From NCBI RefSeq assembly GCF_000969905.1, contig NZ_CP009520.1, forward strand, positions 4,092,001 to 4,156,000: a stretch of DNA of 64,000 nucleotides, read 5' to 3'. Both the position numbers and the translations under genes were made by a program. Position 1 is the first letter of the stretch. Each line of letters starts with the position of its first letter. The notes under the pieces are model-generated. The model was not told where the DNA came from. It searched no databases and saw only the letters and a program-made list of their open reading frames with translations. Shown piece after piece: positions 33,788-41,747 of this stretch. The DNA comes from Methanosarcina vacuolata Z-761. Its GTDB lineage: Archaea; Halobacteriota; Methanosarcinia; Methanosarcinales; Methanosarcinaceae.

Positions 33788-34329
33788 TCACTTTTGAACG
33801 AAATAGAGAGATTGCAGCAAGGATAGCAGAACACCTGAACGCAGACCTGCTTCTTTACGAGAAGGGAATATTCGAAAAGGCTTTTAAAAGCTATGGGGCA
33901 ATAATTGCGGTTTTTGCCACAGGCATTGTGGTAAGAGACATTGCACCACTTCTCGATAATAAATGGTATGATCCTGCAGTGGTCGTAGTTGATTCAAACC
34001 TGAATTTCGCAATCCCACTGCTGGGGGGGCACCACGGCGCAAATGAAATTGCCCGCAAGATTTCTGAACTTGGAGCAGTTCCTGTGCTTACAACAGCGAC
34101 CGAGGTTCACGGCAAACCTTCAGTAGAGGGTATTGCTGATAGGTTAGGCTGCGAAATCTTCAACAAAGAATCTACTGTAGCTGTAAACTGTGCTCTTCTT
34201 GAGACTGAAATAGAGGTCCTTAATGTTAAAGGGCCCCGAATTGTCGTCGTAGATGAAGATGTATCCGTACTGATAAGAAAACAGCATAAGAATGTAGAAA
34301 TCAAAGACAACAATAAAGGTAAACAGTAA
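33760..34329 (+). CDS. cbiG: Cobalamin biosynthesis protein CbiG, N-terminal and middle part
   Basis: Cobalt-precorrin-5A hydrolase: opens the ring lactone and releases acetaldehyde. The reading frame from 33760 gives about 189 aa, with [19 protein letters not shown], the [14 protein letters not shown] core, and [18 protein letters not shown] / TTATEV blocks, i.e. CbiG N- and mid-domains. Normal starts would begin only at GTG 33928, deleting the conserved first ~55 residues, so translation most likely begins at the AUA at 33760, which has a perfect SD. It overlaps the 3' end of cbiF by 28 bp. The usual C-terminal domain is encoded separately by the next gene. Confidence 0.7.
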   Translation: MRSSPGTVVITFERNREIAARIAEHLNADLLLYEKGIFEKAFKSYGAIIAVFATGIVVRDIAPLLDNKWYDPAVVVVDSNLNFAIPLLGGHHGANEIARKISELGAVPVLTTATEVHGKPSVEGIADRLGCEIFNKESTVAVNCALLETEIEVLNVKGPRIVVVDEDVSVLIRKQHKNVEIKDNNKGKQ

Positions 34330-34404
34330 TTGAGCTGTAAATTAATCTGCACTTAAGTAAATTAACCTGCCCAGGAACTCTTTAAGAATCAGAGACGATA
34401 ATAA

Positions 34405-34758
34405 ATGATTGTAGGAATAGGAACTCGCAGGGGCATTACGAAAGAAGAGGTCATTGAAGCCGTAAAACAGGCTCTCGATGAGTGCGGCCTGAGCCTGGGA
34501 GAAATTACATCTTTTGCTTCTGCGAAACTTAAGGAAAACGAACAAGGGCTTCTGGAAGCGGGAGAGACGCTTGGCATTCCGGTGGACTTTTTGCCGGATG
34601 AAGTGCTGAACAGCTATAGTCCTCCTTCAGCTTCCCAGGCTTCCCGATTTGGATTAAAAGGAGTTGCAGAACCTGCAGCTCTGGCACTTTCTGAAGAAAA
34701 ACAATTGATTTGCAGGAAGAAAATCTATGGCAGAGTCACAATCGCAATCGCAAGATAA
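34405..34758 (+). CDS. CbiG C-terminal (CobE-like) domain protein
   Basis: A 117-aa protein matching the C-terminal domain of CbiG, equal to CobE: IVGIGTRRGITKEEVIEAV at the start, FASAKLKENEQGLLEAGETLGIPVDFL, and VLNSYSPPSASQASRFGLKGVAEPAAL near the end. It completes the CbiG function on a separate chain. It starts 75 bp after the CbiG N part and overlaps cbiH by 32 bp. Confidence 0.9.
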   Translation: MIVGIGTRRGITKEEVIEAVKQALDECGLSLGEITSFASAKLKENEQGLLEAGETLGIPVDFLPDEVLNSYSPPSASQASRFGLKGVAEPAALALSEEKQLICRKKIYGRVTIAIAR

Positions 34759-35527
34759 GGCAACGAAAGGAAAACTTTACATCGTAGGGATTGGCCCAGG
34801 ATCTGTAGAACAGATGACGATCAGAGCCAGAGATGTAATCCTTAATGCCGATTATGTACTCGGAAACGGTACTTACCTGGATCAGATAGCAAGCCTCCTC
34901 GGAACCCAGGAAGTAATCCGCAGCTATATGGGTAAAGAGGTGGACAGGGCAAGAAAAGCGGTGGAGCTTGCAAAAGTTGCAACTGTTGCCATGATCAGCG
35001 GCGGCGATACCAACGTATACGGTATGGCAGGCATTGTGCTTGAAGTTGCTGAACATCAAGGGCTTGAAGTTGATATAGAGATTCTTCCTGGAGTCACGGC
35101 AATTTTAGCTGGGGCAAGTATGCTAGGCGCACCTGTTGTGACAGACTTTGCAGTTATCAGCCTCAGTGACCTTCTGACTCCATGGGATGTAATTGAAAAA
35201 CGACTTAATCTTGCTGCAGAAGCCGATTTTGTAATGGCTCTCTACAACCCGAAAAGCCGTAAGAGACAATCCAACTTTTCAAGAGCTATAGAAATTATCC
35301 GTCAGTACAAGGCCGATTCCGTGCCTGTGGGACTTGTGAAGAACGCTCTGAGGGGAGATGGTGAAGACAGGATAGTAACCACTCTTGGAAAAGTTATGGA
35401 ATACGAAGATTGGGTAGATATGAGCACCACGATCCTTATTGGAAACGGAGATTCCAGAATATGGAATTCTCAAAAGAAAGATTTCATAATTACTCCCAGG
35501 GGGTATCAGAAAAAGTATGACTACTGA
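34727..35527 (+). CDS. cbiH: Cobalt-factor III / precorrin-3B C17-methyltransferase CbiH
   Basis: Class III methyltransferase, 266 aa, which methylates C17 with ring contraction. A Ser/Gln-rich lead (MAESQSQSQDK) is followed by KLYIVGIGPGSVEQMTIRA, VLGNGTYLDQI, VAMISGGDTNVYGMAGIVLEV and LPGVTAILAGASMLGAP. The LYNPKSRKRQ segment is typical of CobJ/CbiH. It overlaps cbiC by 11 bp and belongs to the same operon. Confidence 0.94.
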   Translation: MAESQSQSQDKATKGKLYIVGIGPGSVEQMTIRARDVILNADYVLGNGTYLDQIASLLGTQEVIRSYMGKEVDRARKAVELAKVATVAMISGGDTNVYGMAGIVLEVAEHQGLEVDIEILPGVTAILAGASMLGAPVVTDFAVISLSDLLTPWDVIEKRLNLAAEADFVMALYNPKSRKRQSNFSRAIEIIRQYKADSVPVGLVKNALRGDGEDRIVTTLGKVMEYEDWVDMSTTILIGNGDSRIWNSQKKDFIITPRGYQKKYDY

Positions 35528-36260
35528 AGAGAATGCTAATGAAAAGGTAGGGAACCTCGACAATCTTGAAGAACTTACCGAGCTTACGGTTGATGTGAAC
35601 CCCGAACTTGTAAGCATTTGTAAGGACTCCGGGGCAAGAACCGAAGAAGCAAAAGCCATCTATATGAAAAGCCGGACAATGATCCAGGAACTCATCGGCA
35701 ACAAAACTCCTGAAGACCGCTTCCGCCAGCGCTGCGTTATTGCTACCGGAGACCTTTCTGTGGCAGATATCATGCGTTTCATGCATGACCCCATACCTGC
35801 AGGAGTAGAAGCTATCAAAAAGGGTGCCCCGATTTTCGTGGATATCAATATGGTAAAAGCCGGAATTACAAAGACAGGACACAAATCTGAAATTATTTGC
35901 GTGCTTGATGAAGACCCTAATGCTGAAATTGCTAAAAGGTACGGAATTACGCGCACATCAGCCGGCTTCCTTGCTGCCAGGGAGCGGCTAGATGGGAGTA
36001 TTATTGCAATCGGAAATGCACCTTCTGCCCTTATTATGGTCTGCAAACTTATCGAAAAGGGTGTGAGACCAGCCCTTATTATCGGGCTTCCGGTAGGTTT
36101 TGTAAATGCAGCTGAATCTAAGGAAATAGTCAGAAACCTGAAAGTTCCTGTACCCTCTATTAGTTGTGTCGGGACAAGAGGCGGAACCCCAATGGCAGTT
36201 GCATGCGTAAATGAGCTTGTTGCAATCGCAAGAGAAAGTGAAGACGCGAGAGAAAGTTAA
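35517..36260 (+). CDS. cbiC: Cobalt-precorrin-8 methylmutase CbiC
   Basis: Moves a methyl group from C11 to C12 to form cobyrinate. The 247-aa protein has a ~30-residue acidic N-terminal lead, then the methylmutase domain with VIATGDLSVADIMRFMHDP, VDINMVKAGITK, RTSAGFLAA(R), AIGNAPSALIMVCKLIE and GLPVGFVNAAESKEIV. The catalytic-type His is in FMHDP. It is the last gene of the operon. No strong terminator hairpin is evident; T-rich sequence follows. Confidence 0.94.
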   Translation: MTTEENANEKVGNLDNLEELTELTVDVNPELVSICKDSGARTEEAKAIYMKSRTMIQELIGNKTPEDRFRQRCVIATGDLSVADIMRFMHDPIPAGVEAIKKGAPIFVDINMVKAGITKTGHKSEIICVLDEDPNAEIAKRYGITRTSAGFLAARERLDGSIIAIGNAPSALIMVCKLIEKGVRPALIIGLPVGFVNAAESKEIVRNLKVPVPSISCVGTRGGTPMAVACVNELVAIARESEDARES

Positions 36261-36363
36261 AAACAACACTTTCTTTAGTTTTTTAATTTTTAATCCAATT
36301 TTTTGTTTTCAGTGTTTTTTCAGTTAATCGCCTGCTTTCCAATACCTTTTTTATATAAGTTAG

Positions 36364-36485
36364 GAATTACGCACTTGAAGCACAAAACAATAACATTAAA
36401 CGCGTAACTTTCTAAAAGAGCGATTTTAGCTATTTGGCCTACTATGCTTGATTTTACAGCATACGTGCGTAATTCTTATAAGTTT
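36364..36485. mobile_element. Inverted-repeat element (MITE-like), 122 bp
   Basis: GAATTACGCAC (36364-36374) and its exact reverse complement GTGCGTAATTC (36475-36485) bound 100 bp of non-coding DNA, with weaker symmetry outside (TATAAGTT / TTATAAG). It lies in the 400-bp gap after cbiC, at the edge of the accessory island. The rest of the gap carries a TATA box, GTTATATAAAC (36587-36597), for the next gene. Confidence 0.4.
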
Positions 36486-36661
36486 CTCATTTTACCAATT
36501 CATATTTCAAATTCTAAAAATAATTTCGTATGTGTTTATGAACTTTTGCATTATTGTTATTATGACTGTGAAAAGTCAAGTTTTATGTTATATAAACTGG
36601 TATGAAATTTAAATTGGATTTATGTGTAAATTAAAACAAATAAACACATGGTCGGATAAAA

Positions 36662-37234
36662 ATGAGGAAATTATGCACAGCATTACTTACTCTTGTAGTA
36701 TTGATCTCAACGACTACGAGTGTAGAAGCTCTGGAATCTAAGACGATAGAAAGGCATAATGGCGCATCTGCATACGCAGAATGGTATGAGATAAACAACA
36801 ATGCAACTACCTATACGTACTTATCTGTAACTGAAACCAATGATGGTACTGATATCTATGTATCAACCTATAAATATGGGCCAGATTATTGGTTCGAAAA
36901 GTCGGGATACATGTTTACAGAGAATGATGTCTTCAGTATAGATAAAAAACTCAACTCTGCAAGCCTGTCTGAGATTAATATTGATGTCAATAACTGGTAT
37001 ACGGGTGAAACCGAAACTATGGCTGTAAAAGCTACCTGGACTGGTATGGGAGATATATCAAAAGGATCTTCTTCATATAGTTCACAGAATGGAGATTATG
37101 TGTGGAAGAGTAGTGACAGTTCAACCTATAGAGGGGCTTCAGTCACAGGCAGTATAAATGGCATGGATCTTGGAGCAAGTTCCTATGCAAGTTTGTCTAA
37201 CTTCAAGTCTACATATATGAGCATGGAAAAGTAA
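36662..37234 (+). CDS. Exported protein of unknown function, paralogue A
   Basis: A 190-aa protein with a signal peptide (MRKLCTALLTLVVLISTTTSVEA, cleavage around residue 23-24). The mature part starts LESKTIERHNGASAYAEWYEI and has alternating Thr/Ser/Tyr strand-like patterns with GPDYWFEKSGYMFTE, DVFSIDKKLNSASLSEI and a C-terminal GASVTGSINGMDLG. It looks beta-rich and secreted. A second copy of exactly the same length lies at 41157-41729; they share about two thirds of residues, and the DYWFEKSGYMFTE to KKLNSASLS block is nearly unchanged. I do not recognise the family. The only cysteine lies in the signal peptide. Confidence 0.75.
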   Translation: MRKLCTALLTLVVLISTTTSVEALESKTIERHNGASAYAEWYEINNNATTYTYLSVTETNDGTDIYVSTYKYGPDYWFEKSGYMFTENDVFSIDKKLNSASLSEINIDVNNWYTGETETMAVKATWTGMGDISKGSSSYSSQNGDYVWKSSDSSTYRGASVTGSINGMDLGASSYASLSNFKSTYMSMEK

Positions 37235-37727
37235 ACGCATAACGAATATTCTTAAATGGTTAAATTATTTGGCTTTATAGAAGTTCTCAAATTCCTCATA
37301 AACACCTGCTGGAACTACTACTGGGTTTTATAATTCCATGTTAACTTTGATAATTCATTTAAAGAGAATTTCTATAAAACTATTTTTCAGTCTTATTTTT
37401 GCTGTCAACTATTTCATTATTTTATTTTTTCATACAAGAGGCTTTGCACAAAATGTCCGTATTTTCCCCGACTTTCTGTGCAGATGGGGGACTTTTTGTG
37501 CAAGATGCGAATCAAGGAAAAAATCAAGTTTAAAACATTTTAGAAATACTAAAATCAAGAGATATAAATAATACTGAAGATGTTTTTAAAAATATTTACA
37601 TTATGTAAGTCCTCAGTTAGAAAATAGAAAGATTGGACGCAAAAACATATTATGAAATAAGAAGAGAAGAGTCTAAATCTTAGAAAAGGTAGTAATTAAT
37701 ATAATTTAAATGTGTTCTAATTTTCTC
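37235..37727. other. Region after paralogue A, with a 58-bp hairpin
   Basis: No gene is seen. TGCACAAAATGTCC (37445-37458) is repeated inverted as GGACTTTTTGTGCA (37489-37502), 13 of 14 paired, forming a long hairpin around TTTTCCCCGACTTTCTG. The rest is AT-rich. Confidence 0.45.
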
Positions 37728-37892
37728 TTATATGGGGAGGATAGGGGGTACCCCTATCTCCTGTAGTCTTGCATTTTTTATTTCGGCCATTGCATTAGCT
37801 AGGTGTTTAGCTGCTTTACTGAGTTTTTTGCTAGATTCCTCAATGCACCAGAGTATTATTATGAGGAATCCTACTACTGTAAATACATCCAT
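37728..37892 (-). CDS. Possible small membrane protein, 54 aa
   Basis: Reading frame of 54 codons: MDVFTVVGFLIIILWCIEES gives a single N-terminal membrane helix, then an amphipathic Lys/Ala/Glu helix (KKLSKAAKHLANAMAEIKNARL) and a VPPILPI tail. The sequence looks protein-like and not random. The SD (TAGGTT) is weak. A plus-strand frame of similar length in the same DNA looks less like a protein. No family recognised. Confidence 0.4.
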   Translation of the reverse strand: MDVFTVVGFLIIILWCIEESSKKLSKAAKHLANAMAEIKNARLQEIGVPPILPI

Positions 37893-38366
37893 TTATTTAA
37901 CCTATTCAATACTTTTCGATTTTAATGGCAGTGGGCACTGCCAAAAAAGTAAGATGTAAACTTATATAAAAAATATGCTAAATGTTTAGCCTCGTTTAAT
38001 TATAATAAATGAAAAAATAATTATTAAAACAATTATTTTGAGTGAATATTTTAGAAAGGATTGATTTTTTAGTTATGTTTATATGGAAGTTTAATATTCT
38101 ATTATATGCACCAAAAAGTGAAAAAAACTACTGGTTTCAGAGATATATTTTTCACCAAACCTTCAAATTATTAACATCGGCTATGAGCTGAGGCAGTACT
38201 TTTCGATTATGGGCAAATTTTCGGAGGTATAAGTGATGGAGATTTGTTGTAGTCTGAAACCAGTAGACAATTTTCTTTCATTTCTAAAAACAACAAGTAA
38301 AGTCTATTTTATATTTTACATACAAATATATTAAAAAATAATAATTGTGTATACAAAAAATTAACT
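37893..38366. other. Intergenic region with a 139-bp inverted-repeat element
   Basis: AT-rich and non-coding apart from the element at 38128-38266, described separately. Confidence 0.4.
38128..38266. mobile_element. MITE-like element with 14-bp perfect terminal inverted repeats
   Basis: CTACTGGTTTCAGA (38128-38141) and TCTGAAACCAGTAG (38253-38266) are exact reverse complements bounding 111 bp. The interior has no gene. No target-site duplication is obvious at the ends. Confidence 0.5.
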
Positions 38367-38702
38367 TTAATCTTCCTTATAAAATTTTTCCACTCCTCCG
38401 TTCCCATTTTCTACAGGAACCTTTAACAGTAATGTACCTTTATCGTTCTGTTTTTGTCTAAATACTAGACTAGATCCATCATCAAGAAATAGAGTAATCT
38501 CATTTTCTCCATACTGGCCTTCAACTTCTTTCCACGTTCCCTTATAGTTTTCCAATCCTCCAGTGTGGTAAAAAGCGGTTCCATCAGATGCTAATGTTAC
38601 GTATTCTTGATCTTCCCCACTACGAACGTATTTTGTTTCTTTTGATGCACAACCAGAGGTAAATATTATAAGAAATAGCAAAATAATTAACAGTTTTCTC
38701 AT
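38367..38702 (-). CDS. Small lipoprotein of unknown function
   Basis: A 111-aa predicted lipoprotein: MRKLLIILLFLIIFTSGC is a classic lipobox (Cys18). The mature part, with TYYHTGGL-like strands (YVTLASDGTAFYHTGG, YKGTWKEVEG, ITLFLDDGSSLVFRQKQ), looks like a small beta-barrel or lipocalin-type fold. The start at 38702 is chosen because the signal peptide begins there; a longer frame extends 34 codons upstream without SD support. No close family recognised. Confidence 0.6.
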   Translation of the reverse strand: MRKLLIILLFLIIFTSGCASKETKYVRSGEDQEYVTLASDGTAFYHTGGLENYKGTWKEVEGQYGENEITLFLDDGSSLVFRQKQNDKGTLLLKVPVENGNGGVEKFYKED

Positions 38703-38915
38703 TGGGACACCAAGAAAGAGTACGAGGGGTTGAGATTTATTTATTGTGTTTGTAGATACTGTCATATATACGAGTGGCAGTTTAAAAAACTTAATAACTG
38801 ACATAAAAACACATGCAACTAATTAAAAATAATACACAAGAGTATCTATATTGAAATAAACCGAAACACTATTAAATTGTAAACAATAATAACTGAAAAT
38901 ATAGGAGTTTTTACA

Positions 38916-39671
38916 TTGAGTTCATCAAATAATTGCCTTGAAAACGTAATTTTAAGGTTTGATTTTAATGATAATATAATAATTCCAGAAGATGTCGTGT
39001 CTACTGTTGGAAAAGAGTTATCCAATGATTTTAGTAAATATGAACAATCGGAAAGGAATGATTGGAAAGTGGACATCCAATCAGGGCAATTGGTTACTGA
39101 ACACAGAAAAATCAAAATATACACTTTTAAAAATGGTTTAGGGGACTCAATATTATTAGATACTAATGCTCTGACTTTTAATATTCTGAATTATAGCAGC
39201 TATAGTGAATTTATTTCACATGTAAAACGAACTATTTCTTTGTTACAAGTAGGCAATGAAGAACTAAAGAGATTAGGACTCAGATACATAAATCATATCA
39301 AATTAAAAGAGGGTAGCCCTTTTGAATGGGAGGGGTATATTGCACCACCCTTAATTCAGAATATTGATTTCTTAGATGATACAGATCGTAATAGTTTATC
39401 TCGAAATATGGGACAAATGCTCTTTAATAAATATGATCCAGATCGTTACTTGAATTTTATATATGGGATGCCTAATAGCGAATTCCCAAACAAAATTGCA
39501 AAACGCGAGTTCGTTTTAGATTATGATTGTTATACTGAAAGTAATATCAATATAAATGAAGCATATGCATATATTACAAGTTTCCACGATGAAATAAAAA
39601 GAATGTTTGTCAAAAGTATAGGTGACAAACTAAGAACGAAAATAGGTGAAGATAAATTATGTATGATATAA
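38916..39671 (+). CDS. TIGR04255-like family protein, first gene of a three-gene cassette
   Basis: A 251-aa protein that resembles the sporadically distributed TIGR04255 family: short beta strands at the N-terminus (LENVILRFDF), a KIYTFKNGLG segment, and the hallmark helix-strand LKRLGLRYINHIKL (residues ~118-131). The C-terminal half holds a YDPDRYLNFIYG segment and ends in a Lys-rich helix. Family function is unknown; it is patchily distributed with accessory neighbours. Start is TTG 38916 with ATAGGAG upstream. AT content is clearly higher than in the neighbouring core genes. It overlaps the next gene by 13 bp, so the genes are translationally coupled. Confidence 0.7.
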   Translation: MSSSNNCLENVILRFDFNDNIIIPEDVVSTVGKELSNDFSKYEQSERNDWKVDIQSGQLVTEHRKIKIYTFKNGLGDSILLDTNALTFNILNYSSYSEFISHVKRTISLLQVGNEELKRLGLRYINHIKLKEGSPFEWEGYIAPPLIQNIDFLDDTDRNSLSRNMGQMLFNKYDPDRYLNFIYGMPNSEFPNKIAKREFVLDYDCYTESNININEAYAYITSFHDEIKRMFVKSIGDKLRTKIGEDKLCMI

Positions 39672-39877
39672 ACGATCCTTTTTCAATACGTGGAGTTTCC
39701 AAGACAGAGAGTAAACTATCGAATTCTTCTGTAATTGATTTAGAGAAAGAGTCCACCAAAAGTAAAAATGATTATAGGGCATTTTTCGAGAAAGAAACAT
39801 TCGAAAAGTATATAGAAACTTATCCTAAGGCAGAAGTAAGAAAGAGGGTATTATGCCGTGTACAAATCCCAGATTAA
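39659..39877 (+). CDS. Small protein of unknown function, second gene of the cassette
   Basis: A 72-aa charged protein (MYDINDPFSIRGVSK..., then ...EKESTKSKNDYRAFFEKETFEKYIETYPKAEVRKR). It looks mostly helical after residue 30, with no cysteine cluster or membrane segment. AGGTGA lies seven bases before its ATG. The start overlaps the TIGR04255-like gene by 13 bp, and its 3' end overlaps the next gene by 20 bp. I do not recognise a family; antitoxin-like size and charge are noted but unproven. Confidence 0.55.
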   Translation: MYDINDPFSIRGVSKTESKLSNSSVIDLEKESTKSKNDYRAFFEKETFEKYIETYPKAEVRKRVLCRVQIPD

Positions 39878-40466
39878 TACAATGTATAGAAGGCACAATC
39901 CCTTAGATAGAGTGTATCAAGGAGATATATTACAAAATCTATCTATGAAATCACTTGAGTATATCGATGGAGAATACGATATAATAAGTATAGATCTTCC
40001 TTATGCTGTTGTAATGACGCAGGATTGTGATTTAGAGTGGGATTATAATACTAGAACAAGTGTGAAAACCCATGACAAATATTTGCCTACAATTTTAATA
40101 TGTCCAGCATATTTAGCCCAGTTGTTAAAAGACGGCACACATTTAAAAAATATAGGGCAAATAATGAATAAATGGAATTCTGATCAATTCAAAGGCATCA
40201 AAAAACAAAATAATGACAGGTTCCATTATTTAGAAGAACATACTAATTTGCAAGTTGCAGAGCTTGTAATTGATTTTAAACATTATTATACAATTCCCCG
40301 AAATGCGTTATATCAAGTATATACTGAAAAATATCTAGCTAGTTTAAATCAATTATATAGAGAGTATTTATCCCAGAGATTCTTTAATTATCTTAGTAGA
40401 ATCGGGCTCCCAGATATATCAAATTGCGAATCAGATGAAGTAGCTGAATTAACGGGATCAAAATAA
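39858..40466 (+). CDS. Unknown protein with a TQDCDL motif, third gene of the cassette
   Basis: A 202-aa protein. The block LPYAVVMTQDCDLEWDY (about residues 47-63) puts a Cys-Asp-Leu motif after a hydrophobic strand; this resembles a small family of hypothetical proteins with QDCD/QTCD cores that I cannot name confidently. Further on are YLPTILICPAYLAQLL, LEEHTNLQVAELVIDFKHYYTIPR and a YREYLSQRFFNYLSRIGL helix. Start GTG 39858; an in-frame ATG at 39882 is an alternative. The cassette ends with no terminator hairpin. AT-rich like its partners. Confidence 0.55.
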   Translation: MYKSQINTMYRRHNPLDRVYQGDILQNLSMKSLEYIDGEYDIISIDLPYAVVMTQDCDLEWDYNTRTSVKTHDKYLPTILICPAYLAQLLKDGTHLKNIGQIMNKWNSDQFKGIKKQNNDRFHYLEEHTNLQVAELVIDFKHYYTIPRNALYQVYTEKYLASLNQLYREYLSQRFFNYLSRIGLPDISNCESDEVAELTGSK

Positions 40467-40674
40467 AACTAAGTAGTTTTTACCTTCAAACTTGCATTTT
40501 AAATCAATGTGATTCATTTATTTTTCCTCTTTTAGCTCAATCTAACAAGCTTCAGCATGGTTCTATTGTTGATATCAAAGTTTATACAGAAATTACTGTT
40601 TTCTCTGATTTTCCATGAAGAAACTCAGGCTCAATCCCATTCTCATACATCTCATGAATAACAACAGTCAAATT

Positions 40675-40864
40675 CATTGGTCATCGGTTAAGGAATTTTC
40701 TTGCCTGAAAGCTATCGATTTTGCATTAGAAGCCGGACTTAAATTTTGGCCTATTTACATGAAATCGATACACTGCTCCAGTTCATAATTTATTAAAATA
40801 TTCTACTGGTGTTGAGGAAATTGACGCAATTTATCACGATTCTTCACTTAACCGAAGGCGCATG
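40675..40864. mobile_element. Copy 1 of a 186-190 bp two-copy element with 18-bp TIRs
   Basis: Starts CATTGGTCATCGGTTAAG and ends in CTTAACCGAAGGCGCATG; reverse-complementing the end gives 14 of 18 identities to the start. The interior is similar to copy 2 at 52978-53163 along its full length, with substitutions and short indels. In copy 1 one indel breaks the open frame present in copy 2. Confidence 0.75.
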
Positions 40865-40880
40865 AATTTCTTTTGTTTAT

Positions 40881-41130
40881 GAGCTTGTCCTGAAACCTGG
40901 CTGCCAAATATTGGCACGCCATTTAATTTCAGCCACTGATTTTTAGAAAATTGATTAAAGCGCCAATTGTTAGATACCTTGGTCATAAAATTCATATGGA
41001 TTTTCAAAGTTGTGATGTTTGGAGTTCAATTGGGTGTGAAATTATTGGTTAGAATCCAAAACCTCGAAGCTCAATTAGTCACTTACAGAATGAAATATCA
41101 AGAACTAATTTTGAGTTTTGGGATCAGCCC
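40881..41130. mobile_element. Possible MITE-like relic, CCCAAAAC-type ends
   Basis: GAGCTTGTCCTGAAACC (40881-40897) is an imperfect inverted match to AGTTTTGGGATCAGCCC (41114-41130). It ends 26 bp before the start of paralogue B and shares end sequence with elements near 12.1 and 54 kb. Confidence 0.35.
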
Positions 41131-41156
41131 GAATTATTGCTTCAAGGAGGTATGTA

Positions 41157-41729
41157 ATGAGAAAACTGTACATAATGTGTTTTACACTCATAGTCTTGCT
41201 TTCAACATCTATGAGCGTACAGGCAATGGAATCTAAAACAATAGAAAGGCAAAGCGGCTCATCCGCATATGCAAACTGGTATGAGACAAACGGCGACGTA
41301 ACTACCTGTACATATCTGTCCTTAACTGAAACCAAAGATGGTACTGATATATACTTATCAACTTACACATATGGGCCAGATTATTGGTTCGAAAAGTCGG
41401 GATACATGTTTACAGAGGATGATGTCTTCAGTATAGATAAAAAACTCAACTCTGCAAGCCTATCTGATATTGAGCTTGAAGTCACTGACTGGAATACAGG
41501 TGAAACAGATACTGTAACCGTCGGAGCCGACTGGACTGGTACAGGAGAAATTTCAACCGGGACCTCGACCTCAAAATCAACAACTGGCGACTACGTGTGG
41601 AGAAGCAGCGAAAATTCAAAATACAGGGGAGCTTCGGCCACAGGCAGTATAAACGGCCTGGATCTTGGGATAAGTACTGACGCAAGTATGTCTAACTTCA
41701 AGTCTGCCTATATGAGTATGGAGAAATAA
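41157..41729 (+). CDS. Exported protein of unknown function, paralogue B
   Basis: A 190-aa protein homologous to 36662-37234 and identical in length. Signal peptide MRKLYIMCFTLIVLLSTSMSVQA, then MESKTIERQSGSSAYANWYETN, GPDYWFEKSGYMFTEDD, DKKLNSASLSDIELEV and a C-terminal GASATGSINGLDLG. SD AAGGAGGTATGTA precedes the ATG at 41157. The gene carries several Cys/Thr changes against paralogue A (e.g. TTCTYLSL). Upstream sequences of the two paralogues differ; here the upstream DNA ends in a relic of a mobile element. Confidence 0.75.
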   Translation: MRKLYIMCFTLIVLLSTSMSVQAMESKTIERQSGSSAYANWYETNGDVTTCTYLSLTETKDGTDIYLSTYTYGPDYWFEKSGYMFTEDDVFSIDKKLNSASLSDIELEVTDWNTGETDTVTVGADWTGTGEISTGTSTSKSTTGDYVWRSSENSKYRGASATGSINGLDLGISTDASMSNFKSAYMSMEK

Positions 41730-41747
41730 GCGTATTATAACAATTTT

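Larger units (their letters stand above)
40467..41156. other. Intergenic region packed with small-element relics
   Basis: 690 bp without a proven gene. It holds the first copy of the 190-bp element (40675-40864) and a possible second inverted-repeat relic (40881-41130). A 31-codon minus-strand frame at 40582-40677 begins MNLTVVIHEM and overlaps the left end of the 190-bp element. The opening MNLTVVIHE is reminiscent of a HicB antitoxin start, but the rest does not match. Confidence 0.4.

Noticed and set aside
33740-33790. Programmed -1 frameshift from cbiF into cbiG
   Set aside because: No slippery heptamer precedes the cbiF stop, whereas a perfect SD sits ahead of ATA 33760, so separate initiation is simpler.
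40582-40677. HicB-type antitoxin fragment (MNLTVVIHEM)
   Set aside because: Only the first nine residues fit, the 31-codon frame overlaps a mobile-element end, and no HicA partner is nearby.
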